Below are positions 27,009-35,271 of a DNA stretch of 64,000 nucleotides, piece by piece. A program made the position numbers and the translations under genes. This DNA comes from APNM01 sp040361335. Its GTDB lineage: Bacteria > Pseudomonadota > Gammaproteobacteria > Nevskiales > Salinisphaeraceae. Numbering within the stretch: position 1 is the first letter of the stretch; each line of letters opens with the position of its first letter. The notes beneath the pieces were generated by a model that saw only the letters and a program-made list of their open reading frames with translations, searched no databases and was not told where the DNA came from. The DNA lies in the NCBI RefSeq assembly GCF_040361335.1, contig NZ_APNM01000005.1, forward strand, positions 62,001 through 126,000. Direction: 5' to 3'.

Positions 27009-28637
27009 AGAAGTCATGGCCGCCTTCACGCGCGCCAGCAGCGCCGCGGTCGAGGCGTCGTGCTCGGCCGCGGCCGGCTTGCCGGCCAGCTCGGCCTCGA
27101 TGCGGCCGGCCAGGGTCTTGCCCAGTTCCACGCCCCACTGGTCGAAGCTGTTGATCCCCCAAATCACGCCCTGGACGTAGACCTTGTGCTCGTAGGCCGC
27201 CAGCAGCGCGCCCAGCGAGCGGGCGTCCAGGGCCGGTATCAGCAGCGTGCTGCTGGGCCGGTCGCCCGGACAGCGGCGTTGGGCGACGGCGACCTCCAGG
27301 GCCTCGCCGTCCAGGCCGTCGGCGGCCAGGGCATGCCGCAGCTCGTCATCGCCGCGCCCGCGCATCAGGGCCTCGGCCTGGGCCAGGCAATTGGCCACCC
27401 GCTGACGCTCGCGCTCGTCGCCGCCGGCCACCGGCAGGGGCAGGACGAAATCCACCGGCAGGCCCTCCGGCGCCTGGTGGAGCATCTGGAAGAAGGCGTG
27501 CTGGGCGTTGGTGCCGACACCGCCCCAGACCTGCGGCACGGTGGCCACGGACACGACGTGTCCGGCGGGCGTCACGGCCTTGCCGTTGCTCTCCATCTCC
27601 AGTTGCTGCTGCCACTCGGGCAGCAGGGCCAGGCGCTGGGCGTAGGGCACGGTTACCTGGCCGCTGTAGCCCAGGAAATTGCGGTTCCAGATGCCCACCA
27701 ACGCCAGCAGGGCCGGCAGGTTGTCCTCGACCGGCGCCTCGCGGAAATGATCGTCCATGGCGCGGGCGCCGGCCAGGAGTTCGCGGAAGACCGGCATGCC
27801 CAGGCCCAGCGCCACCGGCAGCCCCACCGCCGACCACAGCGAGAAACGTCCGCCGACCCAGTCCCAGAAGCCGAAGCAACGGGCGCAGCCGAAGGCCTCG
27901 GCCCGCTCGGGATGGGCCGAAACGGCGACGAAGTGACGGGCGAGACCCTCGCAGGCGGCGCCGGCCGCCGCCAGCCAGGCTCGCGCCGCGCGGGCGTTGG
28001 CCATGGTCTCGGCGGTGGTGAAGGACTTGGAGGCCACCACGAAGAGCGTGGCCGCCGGGTCCAGGCCGGCGAGCAGGTCGTCCAGCTCGGCGGGATCGAC
28101 ATTCGCCGCGAAATGCACGCGCGGCCGGGCGGCGGGCGGCGCCAGGGCCGCGTGTGCCAGGCGCGGCCCCAGGTCCGAGCCGCCGATGCCGATGTTGACG
28201 ACGTCGGTGACGGGGTCGCCGTTGAAGCCATGCCACTCGCCGCCGCGCACCGCGTCCACGAAGGCGGTCATCTCCGCCAGCACGTCACGCACCGCCTGCG
28301 GCGCCGTTTCGCCGGCACGCAGCGCGACATGCCAGGCCGCCCGGTTCTCGCTACGGTTGACGGGCTCGCCCGCGAACAGGGCCGTGATCGCCGCGGGCAG
28401 GCCGCGTGCGCGCGCCAGGGCCGCCAGCGACCCGACGATCTCGGGCGTCAATCGCTGCTTGGAGAAATCGAGGTGGAGGCCGGCCGCCGTCACCGCGAGG
28501 CGCTCGGCACGCGCCGTATCCGTGGCGAACAGGTCCGTCAGGCTGTGGCCGGCAAGGGTCTCCCGGTGCGCCTCGAGACGGCGCCACTCCGGGAGAGAAA
28601 CGGGCGCTGACGCGCCGTTCCCTGTTTCGTGTGTCAT
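27003..28637 (-). CDS. pgi: Glucose-6-phosphate isomerase
   Basis: Pgi interconverts glucose-6-phosphate and fructose-6-phosphate. The 544-residue chain has the conserved DFSKQRLTPE, VVASKSFTTAET, FSLWSAVGLP and GVGTNAQHAFFQMLHQ segments, including catalytic-region residues of the SIS fold. The ATG at 28637 gives an N-terminus of normal length. Both ends touch repeats: codons 2-7 lie in one arm of an inverted repeat (28620-28633), and the stop codon lies in the last hairpin of the 25.8-27.0 kb array. It is the last gene of the pcnB-to-pgi row. Confidence 0.97.
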   Translation of the reverse strand: MTHETGNGASAPVSLPEWRRLEAHRETLAGHSLTDLFATDTARAERLAVTAAGLHLDFSKQRLTPEIVGSLAALARARGLPAAITALFAGEPVNRSENRAAWHVALRAGETAPQAVRDVLAEMTAFVDAVRGGEWHGFNGDPVTDVVNIGIGGSDLGPRLAHAALAPPAARPRVHFAANVDPAELDDLLAGLDPAATLFVVASKSFTTAETMANARAARAWLAAAGAACEGLARHFVAVSAHPERAEAFGCARCFGFWDWVGGRFSLWSAVGLPVALGLGMPVFRELLAGARAMDDHFREAPVEDNLPALLALVGIWNRNFLGYSGQVTVPYAQRLALLPEWQQQLEMESNGKAVTPAGHVVSVATVPQVWGGVGTNAQHAFFQMLHQAPEGLPVDFVLPLPVAGGDERERQRVANCLAQAEALMRGRGDDELRHALAADGLDGEALEVAVAQRRCPGDRPSSTLLIPALDARSLGALLAAYEHKVYVQGVIWGINSFDQWGVELGKTLAGRIEAELAGKPAAAEHDASTAALLARVKAAMTSG

Positions 28638-28706
28638 GTGTCGTGAACGGTTGGGTCGGTTCGGGACGACTTTACCGAAACACGCTCACTCCCACACGAA
28701 ACAGGG
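28620..28706. repeat. Inverted repeat spanning the pgi start
   Basis: Bases 28620-28633 (CCCTGTTTCGTGTG) and 28693-28706 are perfect 14-base reverse complements with a 59-base loop, and the inner flanks are weakly similar. The left arm is inside pgi, encoding residues 2 to about 7 (THETG), and the right arm is in the pgi-panD gap. In pgi mRNA the hairpin would enclose the ribosome-binding site and start codon. Confidence 0.85.
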
Positions 28707-28721
28707 TATCGGAGACCGCCG

Positions 28722-29102
28722 TCAGGCCGCTTGCACCGGGATGGTGTTGCGGGTGCCGGTGATGTTGTTGTGCTCGTCCAGATAGACCAGCTTGGGCTTG
28801 TGGGCCCGGGCCTCGGCCTCGCTCATGCGGGCATAGGCGCAGATGATCAGCCGGTCGCCCGGGCCCGCCTTGTGGGCGGCGGCGCCGTTGACCGAGATGA
28901 TCTTGGAGCCGGATTCGGCCCGGATGGCGTACGTCGAGAACCGCTCGCCGTTGGCGAGATTGTAGATCTCGATCTGCTCGTACGGCAGGATGCCGGCGGC
29001 ATCCAGGAGATCGGCGTCGATCGCACAGGAGCCCTCGTAATCGAGCTCGGCGTGCGTCGTGCAGGCGCGGTGCAGCTTCGCTTTCAGCAGAGTCAGTTGC
29101 AT
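28722..29102 (-). CDS. panD: Aspartate 1-decarboxylase precursor
   Basis: PanD makes beta-alanine for pantothenate. It is a pyruvoyl enzyme that cleaves itself between Gly24 and Ser25; the chain shows YEGSCAID with G24-S25 exactly there. Lys9, Tyr58-region IRAESGSKIISVNGAAAH and the C-terminal IICAYA block are conserved. The 126-residue length is typical. It follows panC and panB on the same strand, and there are 138 featureless bases between panC and panD. Confidence 0.98.
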   Translation of the reverse strand: MQLTLLKAKLHRACTTHAELDYEGSCAIDADLLDAAGILPYEQIEIYNLANGERFSTYAIRAESGSKIISVNGAAAHKAGPGDRLIICAYARMSEAEARAHKPKLVYLDEHNNITGTRNTIPVQAA

Positions 29103-29241
29103 AACGTCACCGTGCGGGTTAACCAGAATCGCGGGTTGCGCCCGAGCCGTGAAACGGCGGGCATGTCGTCTTTGGAGTCCAATCCGGGGACCGCGACTTT
29201 ATCGGAAACGCGCGTGAAATGCCAGTGGCACGGCGCCCGTT

Positions 29242-30078
29242 TCAGGCGGCGGCGACGGCGAGATTATCGATCAGGCGGGCCCGGCCCAGACGGCCCGCCG
29301 CCAGCACCCGCCACTCCCCGGCCGCGGCGTCGGGACGACGCAGGTCGGGGCTCAACACGGTGAAATAGTCGGGCCGGAAGCCGGCCGCCGACAGGCGCGC
29401 CAGTCCGGCCGCCTCGATCGCCGCATAGTCGCGTTCGCCCGCGCGCAAGCGTTCCGCCGCCTCGCGCAGGGCGGCGTAGAGTTCGGGCGCGCTGGCACGC
29501 TCGGCGGCCGACAGGTACTGGTTGCGGGAGCTCATCGCCAGCCCGTCATCCTCGCGGACCGTGGGCGCGCCGGCGATCTCGGTCGGAAAATGCAGGTCGG
29601 CGGCCATGCGCCGGATCAGCACGAGCTGCTGGTAGTCCTTCTCGCCGAAGACCGCGACGTCCGGGCGCACCAGGTTGAGCAGCATCGCCACCACGGTGGT
29701 TACGCCCTCGAAGTGGCCGGGACGGAATTCGCCGCACAGGATCTCGGCGCCCTCGCCCACCGTGACGCGGGTGGCCGAGTCGCCATAGGGGTACATGCGC
29801 CGGCGGTCTGGCGCGAACACCAGGTCCACGCCCTCCTCGGCCAGTGCCGCCGCGTCGTCCTCAAGGGTGCGGGGGTAGTCGGCGTAGTCCTCGCCGGGCC
29901 CGAACTGGAGCGGGTTCACGAAAATGCTGACCGCCACCGAGTCGGCGCGCTCGCGGGCCGCGCGCACCAGGCTGAAATGGCCCGCGTGCAGGTTGCCCAT
30001 GGTCGGCACCAGGGCCACGCGTCCGGGCAGGCGTGCCCGGGCCTCGCGCAATGCGGCGATGTCCGAAACGATGGGCAT
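29242..30078 (-). CDS. panC: Pantothenate synthetase
   Basis: PanC condenses pantoate with beta-alanine using ATP. The protein shows the nucleotide-binding HxGH as MGNLHAGH, the second signature MSSRNQYLS near residue 180, and FVNPLQFGPGEDYADYPRT. Length is 278 residues from the ATG at 30078. A GTG six bases upstream (30084) lies at better spacing from AGAGG and is an equally possible start. It is 48 bases from panB, giving the usual panB-panC-panD order. Confidence 0.97.
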   Translation of the reverse strand: MPIVSDIAALREARARLPGRVALVPTMGNLHAGHFSLVRAARERADSVAVSIFVNPLQFGPGEDYADYPRTLEDDAAALAEEGVDLVFAPDRRRMYPYGDSATRVTVGEGAEILCGEFRPGHFEGVTTVVAMLLNLVRPDVAVFGEKDYQQLVLIRRMAADLHFPTEIAGAPTVREDDGLAMSSRNQYLSAAERASAPELYAALREAAERLRAGERDYAAIEAAGLARLSAAGFRPDYFTVLSPDLRRPDAAAGEWRVLAAGRLGRARLIDNLAVAAA

Positions 30079-30126
30079 GGTCACGCTCGCCTCTCCCCCA
30101 GACGTCGTCCCCCGAGCGGGCGACGG

Positions 30127-30963
30127 CTACTTGAAGCCGTGCTCCGGGCCGGGATAGCTGCCGTCACGCACGGCCCGCACGAAGGCGCGCACGGCGCCCT
30201 CGACATCCTCGGCCTCGGCCATGAAGTCCTTGACGAACCGCGGCTTGCGGCCCGGCGAGATGTTCAGGATGTCGTAGACGACCAGGATCTGGCCGTCGAC
30301 GTCGGGACCGGCGCCGATGCCGATGACCGGCACGTCGGCGTTGGCCGCGATCTCGGCACCGAGCGTCGAGGGCACGCACTCCAGCAACAGCATGTCGGCC
30401 CCGGCCTCCTCCAGGATGCGCGCATCCCGGATCATGGCCTCGGCGGCGGCCGATTCCCGACCCTGCACGCGGAAGGCGCCCATCTTGTGGATCAACTGGG
30501 GCTGCAGCCCGATATGCCCGCAGACCGGCACGCCGCGCGCGCTCAGGTGCTCGACCACCTCGGCCTGGATCTCGCCGCCCTCGAACTTGACCATCTGGGC
30601 GGCGCCCTCCTGCATCAGGCGCCGGGAGGTATCCAGGGCCTGGTGCTTGGTGGCGTAGGACAGGAACGGCAGGTCCGCGATCAGGAACGGCCGGTAGAGG
30701 CCGGCGGCCACCGCGCGGCTGTGGTAGACCATGGCGTCCACGCTCACGGGCACGGTCGTGTCCGCGCCCTGGATCACCATGCCCAGGGAGTCCCCCACCA
30801 GCACCACGTCCACGCCGGCGCGATCCTCCAACGCCGCGAAACTGGCGTCATAGGCCGTCAGGCAGGCGATCTTCTCGCCCTCGGCTTTCATCCGGGCGAG
30901 ATCGCTCAGACTGACGGGCTTTTCCTGCCGATCCTGCAGGTGCGGGTAGGCGGTCCCCTTCAT
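30127..30963 (-). CDS. panB: 3-methyl-2-oxobutanoate hydroxymethyltransferase
   Basis: PanB transfers a hydroxymethyl group from methylene-tetrahydrofolate to ketoisovalerate, the first step of pantoate synthesis. The 278-residue protein has ACLTAYDASFA, VGDSLGMVIQG, VKFEGG, GHIGLQPQ and VIGIGAGPDVDGQILV, all family signatures with metal and substrate ligands. The ATG at 30963 gives the normal N-terminus; the frame stays open upstream without a conserved start. It opens the pan trio downstream of the deoxynucleoside kinase gene. Confidence 0.97.
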   Translation of the reverse strand: MKGTAYPHLQDRQEKPVSLSDLARMKAEGEKIACLTAYDASFAALEDRAGVDVVLVGDSLGMVIQGADTTVPVSVDAMVYHSRAVAAGLYRPFLIADLPFLSYATKHQALDTSRRLMQEGAAQMVKFEGGEIQAEVVEHLSARGVPVCGHIGLQPQLIHKMGAFRVQGRESAAAEAMIRDARILEEAGADMLLLECVPSTLGAEIAANADVPVIGIGAGPDVDGQILVVYDILNISPGRKPRFVKDFMAEAEDVEGAVRAFVRAVRDGSYPGPEHGFK

Positions 30964-31057
30964 CGCGGCTTCCACGCTTGGGTACGGATGGAACGGGCCG
31001 GGACTATAGCACCTCGCCGGCCGTCCGTGTGCCGGCGCCCGCATCGGCGGGATCCCG

Positions 31058-31663
31058 TTACGACGCCGCGTCGAGTCTCGCCAGCAGGCGCCGGTAATCG
31101 TCGTCGTGGCCGACGAGGTCCTGCTCGGCCGCGTCCAGCGTGATCAGCGGCGCGGCGTCGAAATCGCGGAAGAACGCCTCGTAGGCCGCCGCGACACGGG
31201 CCAGGTAATCCGGGTCGATGGCTCGCTCGGCCGGACGCCCCCGCCGGCGGATCCGTTCCATGAGTACCTCCACCGGGGCGTGCAGGTAGATCACCCGGTC
31301 CGGCACCGGTGCCTGCCAGGCCAGTCGCCGGTAGATATCCCGATACAGGGCCAGCTCCGGCCCCGACAGGGTCAGGCGCGCGAACAGGGGGTCCTTGTCG
31401 AACATGAAATCGGCGACGCAGGTGCGCTCGAACAGGTCGCCCTGGCGCAACCCGTCGACCTGGCGGGCGCGCTGCAGCAGGAAGAACAGTTGCGCCGGCA
31501 GCGCGTGCGCGGCGGGATCGTCGTAGAAATCGCCCAGGAACGGGTTCTCGTCGGGCGATTCCAGCAGCACCTCGGCATCCAGGCTCCGGGACAGACGATG
31601 CGCCAGGGTGGTCTTGCCGACCCCGATGGGCCCCTCGATGGCGATGTAGCGGGCCCGCCTCAT
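31058..31663 (-). CDS. Deoxynucleoside kinase family protein
   Basis: The 201-residue protein has the P-loop EGPIGVGKTTLA near residues 9-20, a DENPFLGDFYDD motif, the ERT-containing FERTCVADFMFDKD segment and the lid RIRRRGRPAE typical of deoxyadenosine/deoxyguanosine kinases. Such enzymes phosphorylate deoxynucleosides for salvage. Position between folK and panB is common in gammaproteobacteria, where it is often annotated only as deoxynucleoside kinase. Its start overlaps folK's stop by 4 bases. Exact base specificity is unknown. Confidence 0.92.
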   Translation of the reverse strand: MRRARYIAIEGPIGVGKTTLAHRLSRSLDAEVLLESPDENPFLGDFYDDPAAHALPAQLFFLLQRARQVDGLRQGDLFERTCVADFMFDKDPLFARLTLSGPELALYRDIYRRLAWQAPVPDRVIYLHAPVEVLMERIRRRGRPAERAIDPDYLARVAAAYEAFFRDFDAAPLITLDAAEQDLVGHDDDYRRLLARLDAAS

Positions 31664-32151
31664 GCCGCCTCCCAGGGCTCGACGCCGTCGTCGCCGACCG
31701 CCGCGGCCAGGGCGGCGACCCGGCCCCGTCCCGGCACGTATGCGTCCGGGGCCAGCGCGGCCAGCGGCACCAGGACGAAGGCGCGTTCGTGGAGCCGCGG
31801 ATGCGGCACGGTCAGGCGCGGTTCCGCGATCCGTCGCTCACCGTACAACAGGATATCCAGATCCAGGGTGCGCGGCCCCCAGCGGCGCGTCCGCACGCGG
31901 CCGGCCGCGGCCTCGATCGCCTGCAGGGCGTCCAGCAGGGCCGGCGGTTCGAGACCGGTGTCGATCGCGGTCACGGCGTTGCAGAAATCGGGCTGGTCGG
32001 CGGGCCCCAACGGCGCGGTGCGATAGAACGGCGAGGTCGCCACGCGGCGGGTCTCCGGCAGCCGGTCGATGGCGGCCAGCGCCGCCCGCAGGCGGGCGGG
32101 CGGGTCGTCCAGGTTACTGCCCAGGCCGATCCAGGCGCGCTCGGCCGGCAT
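31660..32151 (-). CDS. folK: 2-amino-4-hydroxy-6-hydroxymethyldihydropteridine pyrophosphokinase
   Basis: FolK pyrophosphorylates the pterin precursor of folate. The chain has GLGSNLDDP at the N-terminus, SPFYRTAPLGPADQPDFCNAV, the RWGPRTLDLDILLYG signature and VPHPRLHERAFVL. The ATG at 32151 gives 163 residues, the usual length, and lies 4 bases from the pcnB stop; an upstream in-frame start would run through pcnB. No good Shine-Dalgarno is visible, so translation may be coupled to pcnB. Confidence 0.96.
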   Translation of the reverse strand: MPAERAWIGLGSNLDDPPARLRAALAAIDRLPETRRVATSPFYRTAPLGPADQPDFCNAVTAIDTGLEPPALLDALQAIEAAAGRVRTRRWGPRTLDLDILLYGERRIAEPRLTVPHPRLHERAFVLVPLAALAPDAYVPGRGRVAALAAAVGDDGVEPWEAA

Positions 32152-32155
32152 GGGC

Positions 32156-33466
32156 TCAACCGTCGTCGCGCTTCCGGCCGCGCCCTCCGCGGCGGCCGCG
32201 GCGGCGACGCCGGCGGCCGGAGGGTGCCGCGGGCGGCGGGGCCGGCGCACCCGGCTGTTCCTGGATATCGGTCCACCACTGCGCCAGCTCCGCCGGCTCC
32301 TCGCCGGCCTCGGCCCGCAGCAGCAGGAAGTCGTAGGCCGCGCGGAAGCGCGGGTGCGACATCAGCCGCGCCGGTTGCTTGCCGCGCCGCTTGTGGAAAC
32401 GCGGCTGCAACTGCCAGATCTCGCGCATCGGCACTGAGAAGCGCTTGGGCAGCATCACCCGCTGGACCTGGGCCGCGATCACCTCCCGCTGGGCCGTGGC
32501 CAGCGCCGGGGCGGCCGGCATGCCTTCCGCCTCGCGCGCCTCGGCCGCGGCGCGCACCGCCGGCCACAGGAGAGCCGCGTACAGGAACGCCGGCGTCACC
32601 GGCCGCCCCTCGACAATGCGCTTGCCGGTATTGGCGATCGCGTTCTCGATGATTTGCAGGCCGGCCTCGCCGGCCGCGCCGGCCAGGGCCGCCTCGGTCT
32701 CCGGGAACAGCGGGCCGAACAGGCCGTAGTGCCGCAGCTTGCGGAATGCGGTGACGCCGTCCGGGGTCATCAGGACCTTCAGGACCTCGTCGAACAGCCG
32801 TGCCGGCGGCACGTCCGCGAGCAGTTCGCCGAGCTCGTACAACGGCGCCTCGGTGGCGGGCTCGATCTCCAGACCCAGCTTGACCGCGATGCGCACCGCC
32901 CGCAGCAGCCGCACGGGGTCCTCGCGGTAACGGGTCTCGGGATCGCCGATCAGACGGAGCTGGCGGGCATCGACGTCGGCCATGCCGTCCACGAAATCGT
33001 GGATCGAGAAATCCGCGATGTCGTAGTAGAGACCGTTGACCGTGAAGTCCCGCCGGCGCGCGTCCTCCTCGATGCTGCCGTAGACGTTGTCGCGCAGGAT
33101 GCGGCCGCTGTCGTCGAGCAGGCGGGCGTCGTCGTCGGTCTCGTCGTCGTCCACGCCGGACAGGTCCGCGCGAAAGGTCGACACCTCGATGATGTCGCGC
33201 CCGAAGCGCACGTGCGCCAGCCGGAACCGCCGCCCGATCAGGCGCGCGTTGCGGAACAGCTCGTTCACCTCCTCCGGCGAGGCGTCGGTGGCGACGTCGA
33301 AATCCTTGGGCTCGACGCCCAACAACAGGTCGCGCACGCCGCCGCCCACCAGACAGGCCCGGTAGCCGGCGTCCTTCAGGCGGTAAAGGACCTTGAGCGC
33401 GTTTTCGGAAATGTCGCGGCGCGAGATCGGGTGCTCGGCGCGCGGGATGATGCGGGGCTGGGCGAT
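32156..33466 (-). CDS. pcnB: Poly(A) polymerase I, with apparent non-AUG (ATC) start
   Basis: PcnB adds poly(A) tails to RNA and promotes decay. The protein shows PRAEHPISRRDISENALKV, LVGGGVRDLLLG, the catalytic DFDVAT, RRFRLAHV and RRDFTVNGLYY blocks, and a basic C-terminal tail. No ATG, GTG or TTG occurs between an in-frame TAA and the GTG inside the nucleotide-binding loop (33349), which would cut off 39 conserved residues. The ATC at 33466 has AAGAGG seven bases upstream and restores the family N-terminus, giving 436 residues. E. coli pcnB is known to start with AUU, so a weak start is plausible here too. Confidence 0.9.
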   Translation of the reverse strand: MAQPRIIPRAEHPISRRDISENALKVLYRLKDAGYRACLVGGGVRDLLLGVEPKDFDVATDASPEEVNELFRNARLIGRRFRLAHVRFGRDIIEVSTFRADLSGVDDDETDDDARLLDDSGRILRDNVYGSIEEDARRRDFTVNGLYYDIADFSIHDFVDGMADVDARQLRLIGDPETRYREDPVRLLRAVRIAVKLGLEIEPATEAPLYELGELLADVPPARLFDEVLKVLMTPDGVTAFRKLRHYGLFGPLFPETEAALAGAAGEAGLQIIENAIANTGKRIVEGRPVTPAFLYAALLWPAVRAAAEAREAEGMPAAPALATAQREVIAAQVQRVMLPKRFSVPMREIWQLQPRFHKRRGKQPARLMSHPRFRAAYDFLLLRAEAGEEPAELAQWWTDIQEQPGAPAPPPAAPSGRRRRRRGRRGGRGRKRDDG

Positions 33467-33479
33467 GGCTCGGCCTCTT
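33464..33479 (-). promoter_or_regulatory. Shine-Dalgarno and ATC start codon of pcnB
   Basis: On the minus strand AAGAGG (33479-33474) is followed by a 7-base spacer and ATC (33466-33464). An in-frame TAA lies 18 bases upstream of the ATC, so initiation cannot be further upstream. Two more ATC codons lie five and six codons later but have no such spacing. Confidence 0.65.
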
Positions 33480-33521
33480 GCTTATCCGTCGATGAGTTCG
33501 GGTGAATTTCGCATGCCGCGC

Positions 33522-33549
33522 TTGAGCGCGGCGCCAAGCGCGTTATAAT
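33522..33549 (+). promoter_or_regulatory. Sigma70-like promoter upstream of tRNA-Glu
   Basis: TTGAGC (33522-33527) and a perfect TATAAT (33544-33549) are 16 bases apart. The -35 lies in the loop of a 7-bp hairpin (33515-33532). A start near 33556 would give about 44 bases of leader before the tRNA. The opposite strand reads ATTATA here and may serve pcnB. Confidence 0.65.
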
Positions 33550-33561
33550 ACATCGGACAGG

Positions 33562-33589
33562 CGGACCGGGACACGACGGTCCGTTTTTT
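33562..33589 (+). terminator. Intrinsic-terminator-like hairpin between promoter and tRNA-Glu
   Basis: CGGACCG (33562-33568) pairs perfectly with CGGTCCG (33577-33583) around an 8-base loop and is followed directly by six T (33584-33589). It has the form of an intrinsic terminator on the plus strand yet sits only a few bases after the predicted tRNA promoter start. It may attenuate tRNA transcription, or be a processing signal. Confidence 0.6.
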
Positions 33590-33599
33590 AATGTCATAA

Positions 33600-33675
33600 G
33601 CTCCCTTCGTCTAGCGGTCCAGGACGCCGCCCTCTCAAGGCGGAAACGCGGGTTCGATTCCCGCAGGGAGCGCCA
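33600..33675 (+). tRNA. tRNA-Glu (anticodon CTC)
   Basis: The 76-base sequence folds as a full cloverleaf: acceptor GCTCCCT/AGGGAGC, D-arm GTCT/GGAC, anticodon stem CCGCC/GGCGG with loop CTCTCAA (anticodon CTC), T-arm GCGGG-TTCGATT-CCCGC, discriminator G and an encoded CCA. The TTCGTCTAG start and overall sequence are typical of glutamate tRNA. It decodes GAG. Confidence 0.97.
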
Positions 33676-33686
33676 TCCGCCCCGAC

Positions 33687-33718
33687 GACGCCCGGCCATG
33701 CGCCGGGCGTCTTCGTTT
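33687..33718 (+). terminator. Terminator after tRNA-Glu
   Basis: GACGCCCGGC (33687-33696) and GCCGGGCGTC (33702-33711) form a perfect 10-bp stem with a 5-base loop, followed by TTCGTTT. It lies 11 bases after the tRNA CCA end and separates it from the amidase gene. Confidence 0.8.
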
Positions 33719-33779
33719 CCGCCCCGGCACGGCTTGCGTATAGTCGTTGGCCGCAACGATACGGGGAGACGCGACGACC

Positions 33780-35270
33780 ATGCGATTCGAGGAATACCGC
33801 GCGCGCGACGGTCTCGGCCTGGCGGCGCTGATCGCCGCCGGCGAGGTCACCGCGACCGAGGTGCTGGAGACCGCGGTGGCCCGCGCCGAGTCGGTCAATC
33901 CGACGCTCAACGCCATTATCCACCGATTGCATGACGAGGCCCGGGCGCGCGCGGCCGAGCCGCTGACCGGCCCGTTCGCGGGCGTCCCGTTCCTGGTCAA
34001 GGATCTGTTCCAGGACATCGCGGGCGCGCCCGCCCACTACGGCTGCCGGGGACTCAAGGAGGCCGGCTACCGCGCGGAGCGCACCTCGGAAATCGTGCGT
34101 CGGCATCTGGACGCCGGCACGCTGATCCTGGGCCGGACCAACACACCCGAGTTCGGCGCCAAGGGCATCACCGAGCCGGAGGCCTACGGCGCCGCGCGCA
34201 ATCCCTGGGACACCGGGCGCACGCCGGGCGGCTCCAGCGGCGGCTCGGCGGCGGCCGTGGCCGCCGGCATCGTGCCGCTGGCCGGTGCCAACGACGGCGG
34301 CGGCTCGATCCGCATCCCCGCGGCCTGCTGCGGCCTGTTCGGCCTCAAGCCCGGCCGCGGGCGCACGCCCCTGGGTCCGGACATGGGCGAGATCATGCAC
34401 GGCGCCGCGGTCAATCACGTGGTGTCGCGCTCGGTGCGCGACAGCGCGGCCATGCTGGACGCCACCCACGGTCCCGAACGCGGCGCGGGCTATCACCCGG
34501 CGCCGCCGGAGGAGAGCTATCTGTCGGCGGCGGGCCGCGACCCGCGCCCGCTGCGCATCGGCTTCACGACCCGCTCGCCGGTCGGCACCGAGGTCTCGCC
34601 CGAGGCCCGGGCCGCGGTCGAGGACGCCGCCCGACTGCTGGCAGACCTGGGCCATCACGTCGACGAGGCCGAGCCCGCCATCGACGGCCTGCAGCTCGCC
34701 AAGGACTGGATGCAGATGTGGTTCGCGCAGATGGCCGCCAGCGTCGACCGGGTCAAGTCGTTGACCGGCTGCGGCAACGACGGCTTCGAGCTGGACACGC
34801 GCGCCATGGCCGCCCTCGGCCGCGCGGCCCGGGCCGACGAATACGTCGCCGGCTACAACCGCTGGCACGAGTACAACATGGGCATGGCGGACTTCCACGA
34901 TCGTCACGACCTGTTCCTGACCCCGACCCTGGCGCTGCCGCCGGCGCGGGTGGGCGAGATCGTCACCCCCGCCTGGCAGCGCGCGGCGCTGCGCGTGCTG
35001 CTGCCGCTGGGCCGCGGCGTCTCCAGGCTGCTGCTCAAGTCCGGCGTGGTGGACCAGATGGTGCACGAGAACCTGCGCTACGTGCCCTTCACCCAGCTCG
35101 CCAACCTGACCGGCGCCCCGGCGATGTCGGTGCCGCTGCACTGGACCGCGGACGACCTGCCGCTGGGCGTCCAGTTCGTGGCGCCGGTCGGCGGCGAGGA
35201 GCTGCTGTTCTCGCTCGCCGGCCAGCTCGAGCGCGCCCGCCCCTGGTTCGACCGCGTGCCCGCGGGCTGA
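33780..35270 (+). CDS. Amidase signature family hydrolase
   Basis: The 496-residue protein belongs to the amidase signature family of C-N hydrolases. The Ser-cisSer-Lys triad is visible as Lys74 in FLVKDLF, Ser153 in GGSSGGSAAA and Ser176 in GGGSIRIPAAC. Relatives include GatA, fatty-acid-amide hydrolases and 6-aminohexanoate-cyclic-dimer hydrolase; absence of a gatC/gatB neighbour argues against GatA. The substrate is unknown. The ATG at 33780 follows GGGGAG and is preferred to an in-frame start at 33747. The RDD gene follows after one base. Confidence 0.9.
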   Translation: MRFEEYRARDGLGLAALIAAGEVTATEVLETAVARAESVNPTLNAIIHRLHDEARARAAEPLTGPFAGVPFLVKDLFQDIAGAPAHYGCRGLKEAGYRAERTSEIVRRHLDAGTLILGRTNTPEFGAKGITEPEAYGAARNPWDTGRTPGGSSGGSAAAVAAGIVPLAGANDGGGSIRIPAACCGLFGLKPGRGRTPLGPDMGEIMHGAAVNHVVSRSVRDSAAMLDATHGPERGAGYHPAPPEESYLSAAGRDPRPLRIGFTTRSPVGTEVSPEARAAVEDAARLLADLGHHVDEAEPAIDGLQLAKDWMQMWFAQMAASVDRVKSLTGCGNDGFELDTRAMAALGRAARADEYVAGYNRWHEYNMGMADFHDRHDLFLTPTLALPPARVGEIVTPAWQRAALRVLLPLGRGVSRLLLKSGVVDQMVHENLRYVPFTQLANLTGAPAMSVPLHWTADDLPLGVQFVAPVGGEELLFSLAGQLERARPWFDRVPAG

Positions 35271-35271
35271 T

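Noticed and set aside
33594..35141. 515-codon minus-strand frame over tRNA-Glu and the amidase
   Set aside because: Shadow of the amidase gene and tRNA; repetitive composition and no motif.
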